The notes beneath the pieces were generated by a model. It was not told the origin of the DNA and did not search any database. It worked only from the letters and a program-made list of their open reading frames with translations. Positions 32,221 through 32,296 of a stretch of DNA of 32,296 nt are shown here, one piece after another. Position 1 is the stretch's first letter. Each line of letters starts with the position of its first letter. Made by a program: the position numbers and the translations under genes. The stretch covers positions 1-32,296 of the forward strand of contig JAAWKM010000025.1 of NCBI GenBank assembly GCA_022797375.1. Direction: 5' to 3'. The DNA comes from Lachnospiraceae bacterium. Its GTDB lineage: Bacteria; Bacillota; Clostridia; Lachnospirales; Lachnospiraceae.

Positions 32221-32296
32221 TAAGATAATTTCCAGTTATCTTATGTTTTGTGATAAACGGACGGTTTCAGGTGCCAGAGCCAGAATATTCCATACA
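32221..32296 (+). repeat. start of another fold-back unit, cut by the window edge
   Basis: These 76 bp match 8771-8846 with a single difference (A for G at 32243). This includes TAAGATAATTTCCAGTTATC, the ACGGACGG stretch and the GGTGCCAGAGCCAGAATATT arm. The copy begins directly after the spoIIIAH stop codon. The other arm must lie beyond the window. Confidence 0.85.

Overview
The window looks like a chromosomal segment of a low-GC, spore-forming Clostridia, most likely a Lachnospiraceae relative. Three things point there: the gene order murB-rapZ-whiA-HPr-like-dnaE-pfkA, a complete spoIIIAA-AH sporulation operon, and the preference for AGG (Arg) and ATA (Ile) codons. Genus cannot be told from the sequence alone. 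No rRNA, CRISPR array or intact transposase is visible.

Layout. 1-330: a long hairpin repeat, then a promoter, tRNA-Arg(ACG) and terminator. 367-8773 (+): murB, rapZ, whiA, an HPr/Crh-like protein with Glu in place of His15, dnaE, pfkA and a small acidic membrane protein; a hairpin cluster lies between dnaE and pfkA. 8774-9406: two large fold-back units back to back between convergent genes. 9405-13781 (-): a parC/parE-like type II topoisomerase pair. 13782-16154: a decay zone with an IS4-like transposase remnant full of stops, a truncated lipoprotein duplicate, an intact predicted beta-propeller lipoprotein and a frameshifted small gene. 16335-17645 (+): intracellular GH13 glycosidase. 17824-19980 (+): BlaI/BlaR1-type repressor and membrane protease with a tandem operator built into the promoter. 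20022-23514: a hexapeptide acetyltransferase (-), an Eis-like GNAT (+), a small unknown gene (-) and a MATE transporter (-). 23602-24289: a second fold-back composite with perfect direct repeats at its edges. 24431-26646: a broken surface-protein fragment, a broken secreted small protein and an intact secreted CHAP-domain protein. 26889-32220 (+): spoIIIAA-AH, followed by the start of another fold-back element at the window edge.

How the genes relate. The first block joins cell-wall synthesis (murB), regulators of envelope and carbon metabolism (rapZ, whiA, Crh-like), replication (dnaE) and glycolysis (pfkA). parC/parE decatenate and relax DNA. blaI/blaR1 form a self-contained sensor-repressor switch. 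spoIIIAA-AH encode the mother-cell half of the channel feeding the forespore, and a sigma-E-like promoter precedes them.

The most unusual signal is a family of 250-300 bp imperfect palindromes at 8774-9406, 21689-21844, 23602-24289 and 32221-end. Stem sequences differ between copies while the pairing is kept. The 23602-24289 composite has terminal inverted repeats and a 10-bp direct duplication at its edges, like a non-autonomous transposable element. At three of the four loci the copies sit within 0-2 nt of, or overlap, the stop codons of neighbouring genes, five genes in all. A smaller separate repeat (11728-11799) is nested inside one copy.
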